Of a stretch of DNA of 64,000 bases, positions 35,551 to 44,789 are shown one piece after another. The DNA lies in contig CAZASA010000001.1 in NCBI GenBank assembly GCA_964487685.1, forward strand, positions 1 through 64,000. Reading direction: 5' to 3'. This stretch comes from JABDGZ01 sp964487685 (GTDB lineage: Bacteria > Omnitrophota > Gorgyraeia > Zapsychrales > Fredricksoniimonadaceae). Positions within the stretch are counted from its first letter, which is position 1. Every line of letters begins with the position of its first letter. The notes under the pieces were generated by a model. It ran no database searches and was not told the DNA's origin. It saw only the letters and a list, made by a program, of their open reading frames with translations. The position numbers and the translations under genes were made by a program.

Positions 35551-36318
35551 ATGATGGAACCATTATTATCGATCAGAGATTTGACCGTTGCTGTCGGTCC
35601 TCAAAAGATCGTTGATCACGTATCATTCAACGTGCCTCGTGGAAAGATCGTGGCTGTTGCCGGGGGTTCCGGAAGCGGTAAGACAACGATCGGTCTGGCC
35701 ATTTTGCGATTATTATCTCCAGCGTTAAGTATAAAGCAGGGAAGTATCATTTTTGAAGGCAAGGACCTCTTGTCATTACATGTTAACCAGATGCAGCAAT
35801 ACAGGGGAGCAGGTATAGGCATGGTCTTTCAGGAGCCTTTAAGCGCGCTGGACCCATTGTTCACCATCGGAGACCAGATCGAGGAAGTGCTAAGCGTACA
35901 CACGGCATTATCAAAACATGAACGGTATGATAAGGCCATTGAGTCCTTGGCCGAAGTTGAATTGCCTGACCCTATGCGTGTTTATAAAAGCTATCCGCAT
36001 CAACTCAGCGGCGGCATGCGTCAGCGCGCCATGATCGCTCAGGCCTTGGTCTGCGGGCCTTCCTTGATCATTGCTGATGAGCCTACCAGCAGTTTGGATG
36101 TTACCTTGCAGGTTAAGATCATGGGTATATTTAATCGTCTGAAAGCAAAGGGTATTTCCATTTTACTCATTGCCCATGACCTGGGAATGATCGCCCATGT
36201 TGCTGATGAGATCATCATCCTTCGTCAAGGAATAATGGTGGAGCAGGGATTGGTTGCGAGTGTGATCGGTCAGCCTCAACATGAATATACCAAGGCACTC
36301 GTGGAGGCTTTTCAATGA
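35551..36318 (+). CDS. ABC transporter ATP-binding protein, NikD/OppD type
   Basis: 255 residues. Walker A GGSGSGKTT (38-46), Q-loop Gln94 (VFQEPLSALDPL), signature LSGGM (152-156), Walker B LIIADEPT (172-179) and H-loop in LLIAHDLGM. The length fits NikD, not OppD (about 330): the C-terminal oligopeptide domain is absent. Pairs with the following gene to energise the OppB/OppC-like permeases. Confidence 0.9.
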   Translation: MMEPLLSIRDLTVAVGPQKIVDHVSFNVPRGKIVAVAGGSGSGKTTIGLAILRLLSPALSIKQGSIIFEGKDLLSLHVNQMQQYRGAGIGMVFQEPLSALDPLFTIGDQIEEVLSVHTALSKHERYDKAIESLAEVELPDPMRVYKSYPHQLSGGMRQRAMIAQALVCGPSLIIADEPTSSLDVTLQVKIMGIFNRLKAKGISILLIAHDLGMIAHVADEIIILRQGIMVEQGLVASVIGQPQHEYTKALVEAFQ

Positions 36319-37025
36319 GCGTTTTAGAAGTCCAACATCTTGTTAAATCTTTCGGAGCCCTTCGCGCTGTCGATGATGTCAGCATTTCATTGCAACAAGG
36401 GGATAATCTGGCTATTATCGGCGAGTCTGGATGCGGCAAGACAACATTCGCCAAGATGATCATGGGTCTGATAGCGCCTGATGCAGGGTCCATCAAGGCA
36501 GAAGCCATGAGCGTACAGATGGTTTTTCAGGACCCCAACCAATCCCTTGATCCGCTTTGGAATGTGCGAAGTATTTTAAAGGAAGCCTTTTGGCGCAATC
36601 GTTCCTTAACGGAGCATAAAATCGAAGAGCAAATGGAGCAGATCTTGTCGGCGGTAGGTCTTTCGCCGCTTATTTTACAGCGTTTCCCCCACGAATTTAG
36701 CGGCGGAGAGCGCCAACGCATTGCCATTGCCCGGGCCTTGCTGGCGTCGCCCAAGGTGCTGGTTTTGGATGAAGCTGTTTCAGCACTGGACACCCTGGTG
36801 CAAAAGCAGATCATGGACCTATTAAGGAAATTAAAACAGGATTTTGATCTCACCTATATTTTTATTTCTCACAATTTACGATTGGTCAGGAATTTCAGTG
36901 ATCATTTAGTGGTCATGGACCGTGGGAAAATCGTCGAAACAGGCCCCGTGCAGACCATCCTGCAATCCCCGGCGCATCCTTATACGCAGCAGCTATTGCA
37001 AGCAGCGCTTTATACAAATTTATGA
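36315..37025 (+). CDS. ABC transporter ATP-binding protein, NikE/OppF type
   Basis: 236 residues. Walker A GESGCGKTT (36-44), Gln72 in VFQDPNQSLDPLW, signature FSGGE (128-132), Walker B VLVLDEA (148-154), H-loop FISHNLRLVR. Like its partner it is the short NikE-length form with no C-terminal substrate-family domain. ATGA overlaps on both sides couple it to the OppD-like gene and to the membrane paralogue that follows. Confidence 0.9.
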   Translation: MSVLEVQHLVKSFGALRAVDDVSISLQQGDNLAIIGESGCGKTTFAKMIMGLIAPDAGSIKAEAMSVQMVFQDPNQSLDPLWNVRSILKEAFWRNRSLTEHKIEEQMEQILSAVGLSPLILQRFPHEFSGGERQRIAIARALLASPKVLVLDEAVSALDTLVQKQIMDLLRKLKQDFDLTYIFISHNLRLVRNFSDHLVVMDRGKIVETGPVQTILQSPAHPYTQQLLQAALYTNL

Positions 37026-38812
37026 GCGAACGGTTTTGGAGAAATTTTAGCACCTTGTTGGGTCGGCTATCCATCGGTCTGCTTTTTGTCCTGGTCATTT
37101 TTTGTTCTTGCAACGCAATAACGGACCTGGACTTATGGATGCATTGGCGCATGGGATGGTGGATCTGCCATCATGGATTTGTCCCTGATCATGACATCCT
37201 GTCATTCCCTAATTTCGGCAAACCCTGGATCAATCATGAGTGGTTATTTCAGGTACTGGTTTACCAGGTCCAACATCATTTTGGATTCAATGGATTGATT
37301 TTGATGCAGGCCTTGGTGGTAGTATCAAGCTTCACGGTGCTGCTATTACTGGGCTATAAACGCGAGCGTCAATGGGTATCGGTGTTTGGTTTGTTCCTGG
37401 TCTTAATGGTTTTTCAACCCCGCTTTACTATCCGTCCTGAGATCTTCAGTTTTTTATTCTTGGCGAGCTTCATTTATATTCTGTCAAGGCATCTCAATAA
37501 ACCCTGGGCGATCTATGCGCTGGTGTTCATGCAAATACTATGGTCCAATATGCATTTCTTTTTCTTTTTTGGCCCGATGCTGGTTTGTATTTTTAATAAA
37601 GAATATAGTACGTTTAAAAGGACCTTGCCGCTTTTGATCTTGGCGTGCTTGGCTAATCCCATGACTTTTAAGGGCGCTTTAGACCCGGTGAATGTTTTTT
37701 TTCATTTAGGGGACCATCACCTATTTTTCGCCAATAATCTCGAATTTCAAAAGCCTTTGTTGCCGCATACATTTTTTAACGGCGATTACTTATGGTATAA
37801 GGCCATGATCGTGATTTCAGCGTTAAGTTTTGTTCTTAACTACCGCAGGATCGATGTCAGGGTCCTTATTCTATGGGCCATTTTTTTAGGCTTTTCTATG
37901 ATGGCTGTCCGTAATTTGGCTTTTTTTGCGGTAGCAGCCTATATGGTGATCATGATCAATACGATGGCGATCTCTTCAAAGAATCCGGTCGTGGATTCGA
38001 TTGTTAAGATCGCGCTATTGACCTGGATGATCTATGTTGGAATGGGAATAAAAGCCCATGAAAATTTTTTGGGTATATCCAAAAGCCTTTATCCGCAAAA
38101 GGCCGTGGATTTCCTGGTACAAAACAAGATCAAGGGGAATTTTTTTAATGATTTTAATTCCGGTGCTTATCTGACAGGCCGAGCGTATCCCAACATCAAG
38201 GTCTTTATCTTTGGCCATATGGAGGATGGGGACAAGTTTCTCATGGATTACCAGAAAATATATAACTACGGTGATGCTACAGTCTTTAAGGAATTCGAGG
38301 GGAAATATAATATCACCGGGGCTTTCTTGAACAATGCGAACCAAAATATCTCCCACCCGGCACTATTGATGTTTCATTCTTTCCCAAACTGGTCCATTGT
38401 TTATCTGGACCATGACGCGGTGATCTTTTTAAAACAGACACCTGACAATAAAATTTTCATAGACCGGTTTTCTGTTGACCTCAATCATTGGAAGACGAAT
38501 CAATCCAAGTCGGATGATTATCTGAGACGGGCCTATATCCTGGAAATACTGGGGGCTGATGAAGGGGCCATCAACGAATTAAAAGAAGCCGTACGGCAAG
38601 CTCCTGATTTCGGCCCGGGCTACAATATGCTTGGTAAGATCTATAATAAGATCGGCCAATACCCCCAGGCGCTGGAGAATTATAGATTAGGATATAAATT
38701 AACAGGGGACATTAAGGCTGAATATTGGTTATCACAATATCATATTGTCAAAGATCGATTATCTATATTAACGGCGTATTTACTGCAACGGGGCCCAATT
38801 TCAGTAAAATAG
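37022..38812 (+). CDS. Multi-pass membrane protein with C-terminal TPR, paralogue B
   Basis: 596 residues. It begins MSERFWRN, as does the next gene, and shares DLDLWMHWRMGWWICHHG, PWINHEWLFQVLVYQVQ and WTNMH/WSNMH-type blocks: a tandem duplicate. About ten membrane helices are followed by a soluble domain (FFNDFNSGAYLTGRAYP) and about two TPR units near 505-570 (AYILEILGADEGAI, YNMLGKIYNKIGQYPQALEN). Where its paralogues have DGR or DDR (FIDGRTELYG; FVDDRMEAYP), this copy has FIFGHMEDGD, losing the Asp-x-Arg. GT-C-like fold is inferred; function unknown. Confidence 0.7.
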   Translation: MSERFWRNFSTLLGRLSIGLLFVLVIFCSCNAITDLDLWMHWRMGWWICHHGFVPDHDILSFPNFGKPWINHEWLFQVLVYQVQHHFGFNGLILMQALVVVSSFTVLLLLGYKRERQWVSVFGLFLVLMVFQPRFTIRPEIFSFLFLASFIYILSRHLNKPWAIYALVFMQILWSNMHFFFFFGPMLVCIFNKEYSTFKRTLPLLILACLANPMTFKGALDPVNVFFHLGDHHLFFANNLEFQKPLLPHTFFNGDYLWYKAMIVISALSFVLNYRRIDVRVLILWAIFLGFSMMAVRNLAFFAVAAYMVIMINTMAISSKNPVVDSIVKIALLTWMIYVGMGIKAHENFLGISKSLYPQKAVDFLVQNKIKGNFFNDFNSGAYLTGRAYPNIKVFIFGHMEDGDKFLMDYQKIYNYGDATVFKEFEGKYNITGAFLNNANQNISHPALLMFHSFPNWSIVYLDHDAVIFLKQTPDNKIFIDRFSVDLNHWKTNQSKSDDYLRRAYILEILGADEGAINELKEAVRQAPDFGPGYNMLGKIYNKIGQYPQALENYRLGYKLTGDIKAEYWLSQYHIVKDRLSILTAYLLQRGPISVK

Positions 38813-38864
38813 AAAATAAGATACTATAGAGCTAAGATTTTTAATGATAAAATGATAGTAAATT

Positions 38865-41021
38865 ATGAGTGAACGTTTTTGGCGAAATCTTAGCACCACC
38901 ATTGGCTGGATGTCCATCGGCATGCTTTTTGCCCTGGTCACTTTTTGTTCCAGCCTTGAGATCAAGGACCTGGACCTCTGGCTCCATCTGCGGATGGGTT
39001 GGTGGATCTGCCAGCACGGTTATGTTCCCAATTTTGATGTTCTTTCCGGCAGTATCGCGGGAAGACCTTGGATCAATCATGAATGGTTGTTCCAGGTTTT
39101 GGTCTACCAGGTGCAAAGGATCTACGGTTTTAACGGGTTGATCACCATGCAGTCCATGGTCGTGGCCATGACCTTCATGGTGCTTTTGTTCCTTGGCTAT
39201 AGCCGTGAGCGTCAACTGCTTTCGGTCTATACCCTTTTATTGGTCCTGATGGTCTATCAAACCCGCTTCACGGTCCGTCCGGACATTTTCAGCTTATTAT
39301 TTTTCGTTATTTTTATCTATATCCTTGCCTTGCAGATCAACAAGCGCTGGTCAGTGTACGCGCTGGTGGTCCTGCAGATCTTATGGACAAATATGCACGG
39401 GTTTTTCTTTTTCGGGCCCTTATTGGTGCTCGTGGGTATTTTTTCAGAATTTATCAAACGCCGTGTACCGCTGCCTTACGAGTGGAATACCGTCGGCCGC
39501 CTTAATGATGAAGAATATGGCTGGCTTAAAAAAGTCCTGCCTTTGCTGATCATGGCCTGTTGTGTCAATCCATCGACTTTCCAAGGCGCCTGGTATCCGT
39601 TAAGCGTTTTCTTTGGTTTGGCGGGGGATAACAAGATATTTTTCGACCATATCATGGAATTACAAAGGCCGTTTACCACGTCTAATATTTTCAGCGATAA
39701 CTACATTTATTATAAGATACTGATCTTGATCTCTGCTTTCAGTTTTATTTTTAACCGCCGCAAGGTTGATATCAGCAGTTTTTTGGTTTGGGTCATCTTT
39801 TTAGGTTTCTCTTTAGCGGCTGTCCGCAATTTGATCTATTTCGCCGCAGCGGCGTATATGGTGCTCATGGTCAATGTCATTTCTATCTTTTGGGAAAACC
39901 TGGTGCCGCTGCGCTTTTCTTCCCCCAAATTCAAGCATATTACCGTGATCGTCGGTAAAATAGGGCTCATGGTATGGATGCTCAATTTCGGCGTGTCCAT
40001 GACGGGCGACGGCTATTTTGATTTTGACACCTACATGCGTAAAAGCGAGTTTTTTGGCGTGTCCAAACGCGCCTATCCTTACAAGGCCGTGAATTTCCTG
40101 GCACAAAAACAGATCAAGGGGACTTTTTTCAATGATTTTAATTCCGGCGCGTATTTAGTCGGCAGGGTCTACCCTAACATTAAAGTCTTTATCGACGGGC
40201 GTACCGAGCTCTATGGGGCTGATTTCTTTGAGAATTACGAAAAGATCTGGAGAGACGGTAATGCGCATGTATTTACCTATTATGAGCACAAGGATAATAT
40301 TACCGGGGCTTTTTTGAACAATATCAAGCAGAGCATCCCCCGGGACGTGCTGCGGATGTTCCATTCTTTTAAGAATTGGACCATTGTCTATCTGGATGAC
40401 GATGCGGTCATATTTTTAAAACAGACGCCTTATAATAAGCCTTTTATTGATCGTTATGCGGTTGATCTGAATAAATGGAAGCCCAAGCCGATGGATATTT
40501 TAAAATTAGGTACTCGTCGGATCGATCCTTTTCCTTATGAGAACAGGGCGTATATTCTGGAGGTGCTCGGGGCTGATGAAGCAGCGATCGAGGAATCGAG
40601 GGAAGCCATTCGGGTGGAACCGGGTTTTGCCCCTGCTTACAATATGCTGGGCAAGATCTATGCGAAACATAAGGAATATCGTAAAGCCTTTGAGAATTAC
40701 CGGCTGGGGGTCATGTATTCGGGGGACAAACAGGCCCGACTAGGCCTTGCCCAAACTTATGAAAATTTAAAATATTACAATGAGGCGACCATCCAGTTCC
40801 AGAAGGTGGCGGATGATTATCCTAAGGATTATCAAGGCTTCTATGGGTTGGCCCAAACGTATGCCGAAGAAGGCCAAGCTAAAAGGTCCCAGGAAATGCT
40901 CATTCAGGCCCAAAAATTGGGATTGCAAGATAAGGTTGCCGTTCAAAAAATCCGTGATATTATAAATGCTAAAAATAGGAAGCAGGTTGTAGTTAAAAAA
41001 CCTATTAAAAATAGAAAGTAG
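38865..41021 (+). CDS. Multi-pass membrane protein with C-terminal TPRs, paralogue C
   Basis: 718 residues, the longest of the three. N-terminal DLDLWLHLRMGWWICQHG and PWINHEWLFQVLVYQVQ, about ten membrane helices with a hydrophilic insert at about 195-225, then FFNDFNSGAYLVGRVYP and the intact FIDGRTELYGADFF motif. The C-terminal 170 residues hold three to four TPR units (YNMLGKIYAKHKEYRKAFEN, LGLAQTYENLKYYNEATIQF, FYGLAQTYAEEGQAKRS) and a lysine-rich end. The 52 bases before it are A/T rich with no clear promoter. TPRs suggest a scaffold role in an envelope complex (inference). Confidence 0.7.
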   Translation: MSERFWRNLSTTIGWMSIGMLFALVTFCSSLEIKDLDLWLHLRMGWWICQHGYVPNFDVLSGSIAGRPWINHEWLFQVLVYQVQRIYGFNGLITMQSMVVAMTFMVLLFLGYSRERQLLSVYTLLLVLMVYQTRFTVRPDIFSLLFFVIFIYILALQINKRWSVYALVVLQILWTNMHGFFFFGPLLVLVGIFSEFIKRRVPLPYEWNTVGRLNDEEYGWLKKVLPLLIMACCVNPSTFQGAWYPLSVFFGLAGDNKIFFDHIMELQRPFTTSNIFSDNYIYYKILILISAFSFIFNRRKVDISSFLVWVIFLGFSLAAVRNLIYFAAAAYMVLMVNVISIFWENLVPLRFSSPKFKHITVIVGKIGLMVWMLNFGVSMTGDGYFDFDTYMRKSEFFGVSKRAYPYKAVNFLAQKQIKGTFFNDFNSGAYLVGRVYPNIKVFIDGRTELYGADFFENYEKIWRDGNAHVFTYYEHKDNITGAFLNNIKQSIPRDVLRMFHSFKNWTIVYLDDDAVIFLKQTPYNKPFIDRYAVDLNKWKPKPMDILKLGTRRIDPFPYENRAYILEVLGADEAAIEESREAIRVEPGFAPAYNMLGKIYAKHKEYRKAFENYRLGVMYSGDKQARLGLAQTYENLKYYNEATIQFQKVADDYPKDYQGFYGLAQTYAEEGQAKRSQEMLIQAQKLGLQDKVAVQKIRDIINAKNRKQVVVKKPIKNRK

Positions 41022-41030
41022 TTTGATCCT

Positions 41031-42236
41031 ATGCGTGATGTGTTGACCTTTATCCTTGCCGGCGGCAAAGGCGAACGGCTTGATCCCTTGACCCGTGACA
41101 GGGCCAAACCGGCAGTGCCATTCGGCGGCATTTACCGTATCGTTGATTTTTCGCTTTCCAACTGTGTGAACTCCGGCCTGCGGCGTATCTTCCTTTTGAC
41201 CCAGTACAAATCATTCTCCCTGCAGCGCCATATTTTAGAAGGATGGAACATTTATTCCAATCAATTAGGTGAATTTATAGACGTGGTCCCGGCCCAGCAG
41301 CGTATTTCCAGCGACTGGTACCGCGGCACCGCGGATGCCATTTATCAGAATTTGAACATGGTCAGTGATTATGATCCTGAATTGGTATTGATCCTGGCAG
41401 GGGACCATGTGTATAAAATGGATTACCGCCAATTGGTGGAGTACCATCGCAGCAAAGGGGCGGACATGACGGTGGCCTGTATCACGATGCCTAAACATGA
41501 TTCGGTCCATTTCGGGGTCGTTGAGGTCAATAAGCAGAATATGGTCACTGGTTTTCAGGAAAAACCGGAAAAACCTAAAACCATTCCTTCCAGCCCTGAT
41601 GAGATCTTTGGGTCCATGGGGATCTATTTGTTCAATGCCGATATCCTTAAAAAGGAGCTGGTCGCAGACGCGGCCAAAACTGATTCCGGTCATGATTTCG
41701 GCAAGAATATCATCCCGCAGATGGTGGCCAAAAAATTGAAAGTGTATGCCTACGATTTTGCCCGGGAGAATCTTACTTCATCCTACTGGCGCGACATCGG
41801 GACCCGTGATTCCTATTATCAGGCCAACATGGACCTTTGCGGGCCAAAACCAAAATTCACGTTATATGACAAGGCATGGCCTTTGCGTACCTACCATCAC
41901 CACTATCCGCCGCTGAGATTTTATACGACGGGAAAGATGCCGGGCACCATCGTTGATTCATTGGTCGCCGGAGGTTGTGTTTTGGAAAGCTGCCAGATCG
42001 AACACTCCGTGGTGTCCAACAATGTCATGATCAGGGACGGTGTTCTGGTCAAGAATTCCGTGATCATGGACAGCGTCACTATCGGCAAAGGGGCCCAGAT
42101 CCAGGGGGCCATCATTGATAAAGATGTGGATATTCCCGCAGGGACCAAGATCGGTTTTGACCCCGCCTTGGACCGCCAGCGATTTGTGCTGACCACATCG
42201 GGCATAGTCATAGTTGCAAAAAAGACTTCTTTATGA
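41031..42236 (+). CDS. glgC: Glucose-1-phosphate adenylyltransferase
   Basis: 401 residues. ILAGGKGERLDPLTRDRAKP and YRIVDFSLSNCVNSGLRRI are the GlgC signatures; WYRGTADAIYQN and ILAGDHVYKMDY complete the active site, and FQEKPEKPK holds the sugar-phosphate Lys region. The C-terminal beta-helix (VSNNVMIRDGVLVKNSVIM) is present. It makes ADP-glucose for glycogen or, alternatively, trehalose/maltose phosphate. No glgA lies in the window. Ten bases after the membrane paralogue stop. Confidence 0.93.
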   Translation: MRDVLTFILAGGKGERLDPLTRDRAKPAVPFGGIYRIVDFSLSNCVNSGLRRIFLLTQYKSFSLQRHILEGWNIYSNQLGEFIDVVPAQQRISSDWYRGTADAIYQNLNMVSDYDPELVLILAGDHVYKMDYRQLVEYHRSKGADMTVACITMPKHDSVHFGVVEVNKQNMVTGFQEKPEKPKTIPSSPDEIFGSMGIYLFNADILKKELVADAAKTDSGHDFGKNIIPQMVAKKLKVYAYDFARENLTSSYWRDIGTRDSYYQANMDLCGPKPKFTLYDKAWPLRTYHHHYPPLRFYTTGKMPGTIVDSLVAGGCVLESCQIEHSVVSNNVMIRDGVLVKNSVIMDSVTIGKGAQIQGAIIDKDVDIPAGTKIGFDPALDRQRFVLTTSGIVIVAKKTSL

Positions 42237-42286
42237 TACTCTTATCGGACTTCTGAAACCTTAAAATTGTGAAGGGATGAGTTACT

Positions 42287-43489
42287 TTGATCGTTAAGCC
42301 AAGAATACGTGGCTATATCTGTACAACTGCGCATCCGGCTGGATGTGCTGCCCACGTTGCCCAACAGATTGAACATGTTGTCTCACAAGGCCCCATCTCC
42401 AATGGCCCCAAGAAAGTTTTAGTGATCGGGGCGTCTACCGGATACGGCTTGGCCTCGCGCATCACCGCGGCCTTTGCCTGTGGGGCAGCGACTATCGGTG
42501 TATTTTTTGAAAAGTCCGCGGAAGTCGATCGCACGGCTACCGCCGGCTGGTATAATACCGCGGCTTTTGAAACTGCCGCCCGTAAAGCACGGCTTTACGC
42601 CAAAAGTTTTAATGGGGACGCCTTTTCTGATGATATGCGCCGGGCTGTTTGTACAGCTATCAAGAAAGATTTAGGCCAAGTCGATTGCGTGATTTATTCC
42701 CTGGCATCTCCCAGACGGGTCGATCCTAAAACAGGTGAAGTTTATAAGTCGATCCTTAAACCCAAGGGCAAGTCCTATACTAATAAAACCATCGATTTTG
42801 AGATCAATAAAGTTTTCGAGGTGACCCTTGAACCGGCCCAGGAAGAAGAGATCCGCCAGACCATCAAGGTCATGGGCGGCGAAGATTGGCAGCTTTGGAT
42901 AGACGCACTGATGAAGGACGATCTCCTTGCTCCGGGCGCGCTTACTGTTGCGTATTCTTACATCGGTCCTGAGGTGACAACGGCGGTTTACCGTAACGGC
43001 ACCATCGGTGCTGCCAAGGACCATCTGGAAGCCACGGCCCATCAGTTAGACGAGCGTTTCAAAAAGTTCGGCGGGAGGGCAATGATTTCAGTTAATAAAG
43101 CATTGGTCACGCAAAGCTCATCAGCCATTCCGTATATGCCGCTGTATTTTGTGTTGCTGATGAAGGTGATGAAAGCCAAAGGCGTGCATGAAGATTGCAT
43201 CCATCAAATGTACCGTCTTTTTGATTCACGCCTCTTCAACGGGATATCGTTAGACCAGATCGTTACAGACAACAAGGGCCGCATACGTATTGATGATTGT
43301 GAAATGTGCTGGGATATCCAGCGTCAGGTCGCCAAACTTTGGGAGACCGTATCCAGTGAAAATATCCTACAAATTGGCGATGTAAAAGGTTATAATAATG
43401 ACTTCTTAAAGCTTTTCGGTTTTGGTTTACATGGTGTTGATTACGAAGCAGATGTCCCCACTGTTGTTCCTATCGACGGCCTCTCGTAG
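42287..43489 (+). CDS. fabV: Trans-2-enoyl-ACP/CoA reductase FabV
   Basis: 400 residues. It starts with TTG: IVKPRIRGYICTTAHPAGC is the conserved FabV N-terminus, and AAGGGA (42272-42277) precedes it. NADH loop VIGASTGYGLASRI (47-60) and the catalytic pair Tyr235-x8-Lys244 (YRNGTIGAAK) are intact. FabV reduces the enoyl intermediate, the last step of the fatty acid elongation cycle, and replaces FabI, conferring intrinsic triclosan tolerance in other bacteria. The 50-base gap after glgC has TAAAAT but no convincing -35. Confidence 0.95.
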   Translation: MIVKPRIRGYICTTAHPAGCAAHVAQQIEHVVSQGPISNGPKKVLVIGASTGYGLASRITAAFACGAATIGVFFEKSAEVDRTATAGWYNTAAFETAARKARLYAKSFNGDAFSDDMRRAVCTAIKKDLGQVDCVIYSLASPRRVDPKTGEVYKSILKPKGKSYTNKTIDFEINKVFEVTLEPAQEEEIRQTIKVMGGEDWQLWIDALMKDDLLAPGALTVAYSYIGPEVTTAVYRNGTIGAAKDHLEATAHQLDERFKKFGGRAMISVNKALVTQSSSAIPYMPLYFVLLMKVMKAKGVHEDCIHQMYRLFDSRLFNGISLDQIVTDNKGRIRIDDCEMCWDIQRQVAKLWETVSSENILQIGDVKGYNNDFLKLFGFGLHGVDYEADVPTVVPIDGLS

Positions 43490-43491
43490 TG

Positions 43492-43510
43492 AAAGTGTCG
43501 GGACTTTTTT
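43492..43510 (+). terminator. Weak terminator-like hairpin after fabV
   Basis: AAAGT (43492-43496), six-base loop GTCGGG, ACTTT (43503-43507) running into a T tract to 43510. The stem is only five pairs and A/T rich, so efficiency would be low. Confidence 0.35.
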
Positions 43511-43570
43511 ATGGATTTCAATGCTTTAGCTCATCTGAGATCCAATATCTAAAATTAAAATTTATACGTA

Positions 43571-43599
43571 TTACCTACTGTGATATGACGGAATAGTAT
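43571..43599 (+). promoter_or_regulatory. Possible sigma-70 promoter for the acyl-CoA dehydrogenase/ETF operon
   Basis: TTACCT (43571-43576), 17-base spacer, TAGTAT (43594-43599). Hexamers match consensus at three and four of six positions, but spacing is ideal and it lies in the only sizeable gap before the operon. GGAGG (43626-43630) precedes the ATG. Confidence 0.45.
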
Positions 43600-43634
43600 T
43601 TATTTTTCCAGAATATCCGATCAATGGAGGAGTA

Positions 43635-44789
43635 ATGATAGACTATTTGCTGACTGAAGAACAGATCATGGTCCGCGACATGGCCCGCCAGATCACCGAT
43701 GAGAAGATCCGTCCTGTTTCGGCTGAATATGACCGGTCAGAAAAATTTCCCTGGGATATCATGAAGGATATCGCCAAATCAGACCTTTTTGGTGTCTATA
43801 TAGAAGAGAAGTATGGCGGAATGGGTGGGGGCATTTTGGAATTATGCCTGGTGACAGAAGAGTTCTCCAAAGGGTGTGCAGGGATCGCGATCTGTTATTC
43901 CGCATCAGCATTGGGGACCTATCCTATTATTTTGGCCGGCAACGACCAACAGAAGCAAAAGTATCTTCCGGCCATAGCCAAGGGAGAGAAATTGGCCGCC
44001 TTCGGCCTCACTGAACCTGCGGCAGGTTCGGACGCCAGTGCTCTTCAAACAACGGCGGTTAAAAACGGCGATCATTATGTCCTTAACGGGCTTAAACATT
44101 TTATCACTAACGGCGGCGATGCGGACATCTATACGGTCGTTGCGATGACCGATAAATCCAGAGGGGCGAGAGGGGCGAGCATTTTTGTCGTTGAAAAAGG
44201 CACGCCGGGCTTCACTTTTGGTAAGAAGGAAGACAAGATGGGGATCCGCGCCTCTTCCACCAGTGAATTGATCTTTAATGATTGTAAGGTCCCGGTAGAA
44301 AATCTTATCGGCAGGGAAGGGATGGGTTTTATCAATGCGATGAGGACCTTTGATATGTCCCGGCCCGGAATTGGCGCTCAAGCCGTTGGTATTGCGCAGG
44401 GCGCCTTGGATGAAGCTCTCAAGTATGCCAAACAAAGAAAACAATTTGATAAACCCATTTCCAGTTTTCAGGGTATTCAATGGATGCTGGCGGATATGGC
44501 CACCGAAACAGAAGCAGCCCGGGCCCTGGTTTATGCCTCAGCAAGGGAAGTGGCTGCCGGAGTGAAAGATGTCGGTGTGCATTCGGCCATGGCTAAGATG
44601 TATGCCTCGGATGTGGCGATGAAGGTCACGACCAACGCGGTGCAGATCTGCGGCGGCTATGGCTATATGAAAGAATATCCTGTTGAGAAATATATGCGTG
44701 ATGCCAAGATAACCCAGATCTATGAAGGGACTAATCAGATCCAGCGTAATATCATCGGCATGGGTTTGATCAGAGAAAGCTCTAAATGA
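43635..44789 (+). CDS. Acyl-CoA dehydrogenase
   Basis: 384 residues. FGLTEPAAGSDASALQT and FITNGGDADIYTV are the FAD/acyl-CoA blocks, VQICGGYGYMKEYPVEKYMRD and IYEGTNQIQRN are the C-terminal signature; Glu364 in YEGTNQ is the catalytic base position of short- and medium-chain enzymes. It oxidises acyl-CoA to enoyl-CoA and hands electrons to the ETF encoded next. Chain length and branched or straight specificity are not evident. Confidence 0.94.
   Translation: MIDYLLTEEQIMVRDMARQITDEKIRPVSAEYDRSEKFPWDIMKDIAKSDLFGVYIEEKYGGMGGGILELCLVTEEFSKGCAGIAICYSASALGTYPIILAGNDQQKQKYLPAIAKGEKLAAFGLTEPAAGSDASALQTTAVKNGDHYVLNGLKHFITNGGDADIYTVVAMTDKSRGARGASIFVVEKGTPGFTFGKKEDKMGIRASSTSELIFNDCKVPVENLIGREGMGFINAMRTFDMSRPGIGAQAVGIAQGALDEALKYAKQRKQFDKPISSFQGIQWMLADMATETEAARALVYASAREVAAGVKDVGVHSAMAKMYASDVAMKVTTNAVQICGGYGYMKEYPVEKYMRDAKITQIYEGTNQIQRNIIGMGLIRESSK

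Noticed and set aside
38813..38864. Promoter in front of membrane paralogue C
   Set aside because: TACTAT and TAAAAT occur in A/T-rich sequence, but neither has a -35 box at proper spacing.
42237..42286. Promoter in front of fabV
   Set aside because: TAAAAT at 42262-42267 lacks an acceptable -35 hexamer at 16-18 bases.
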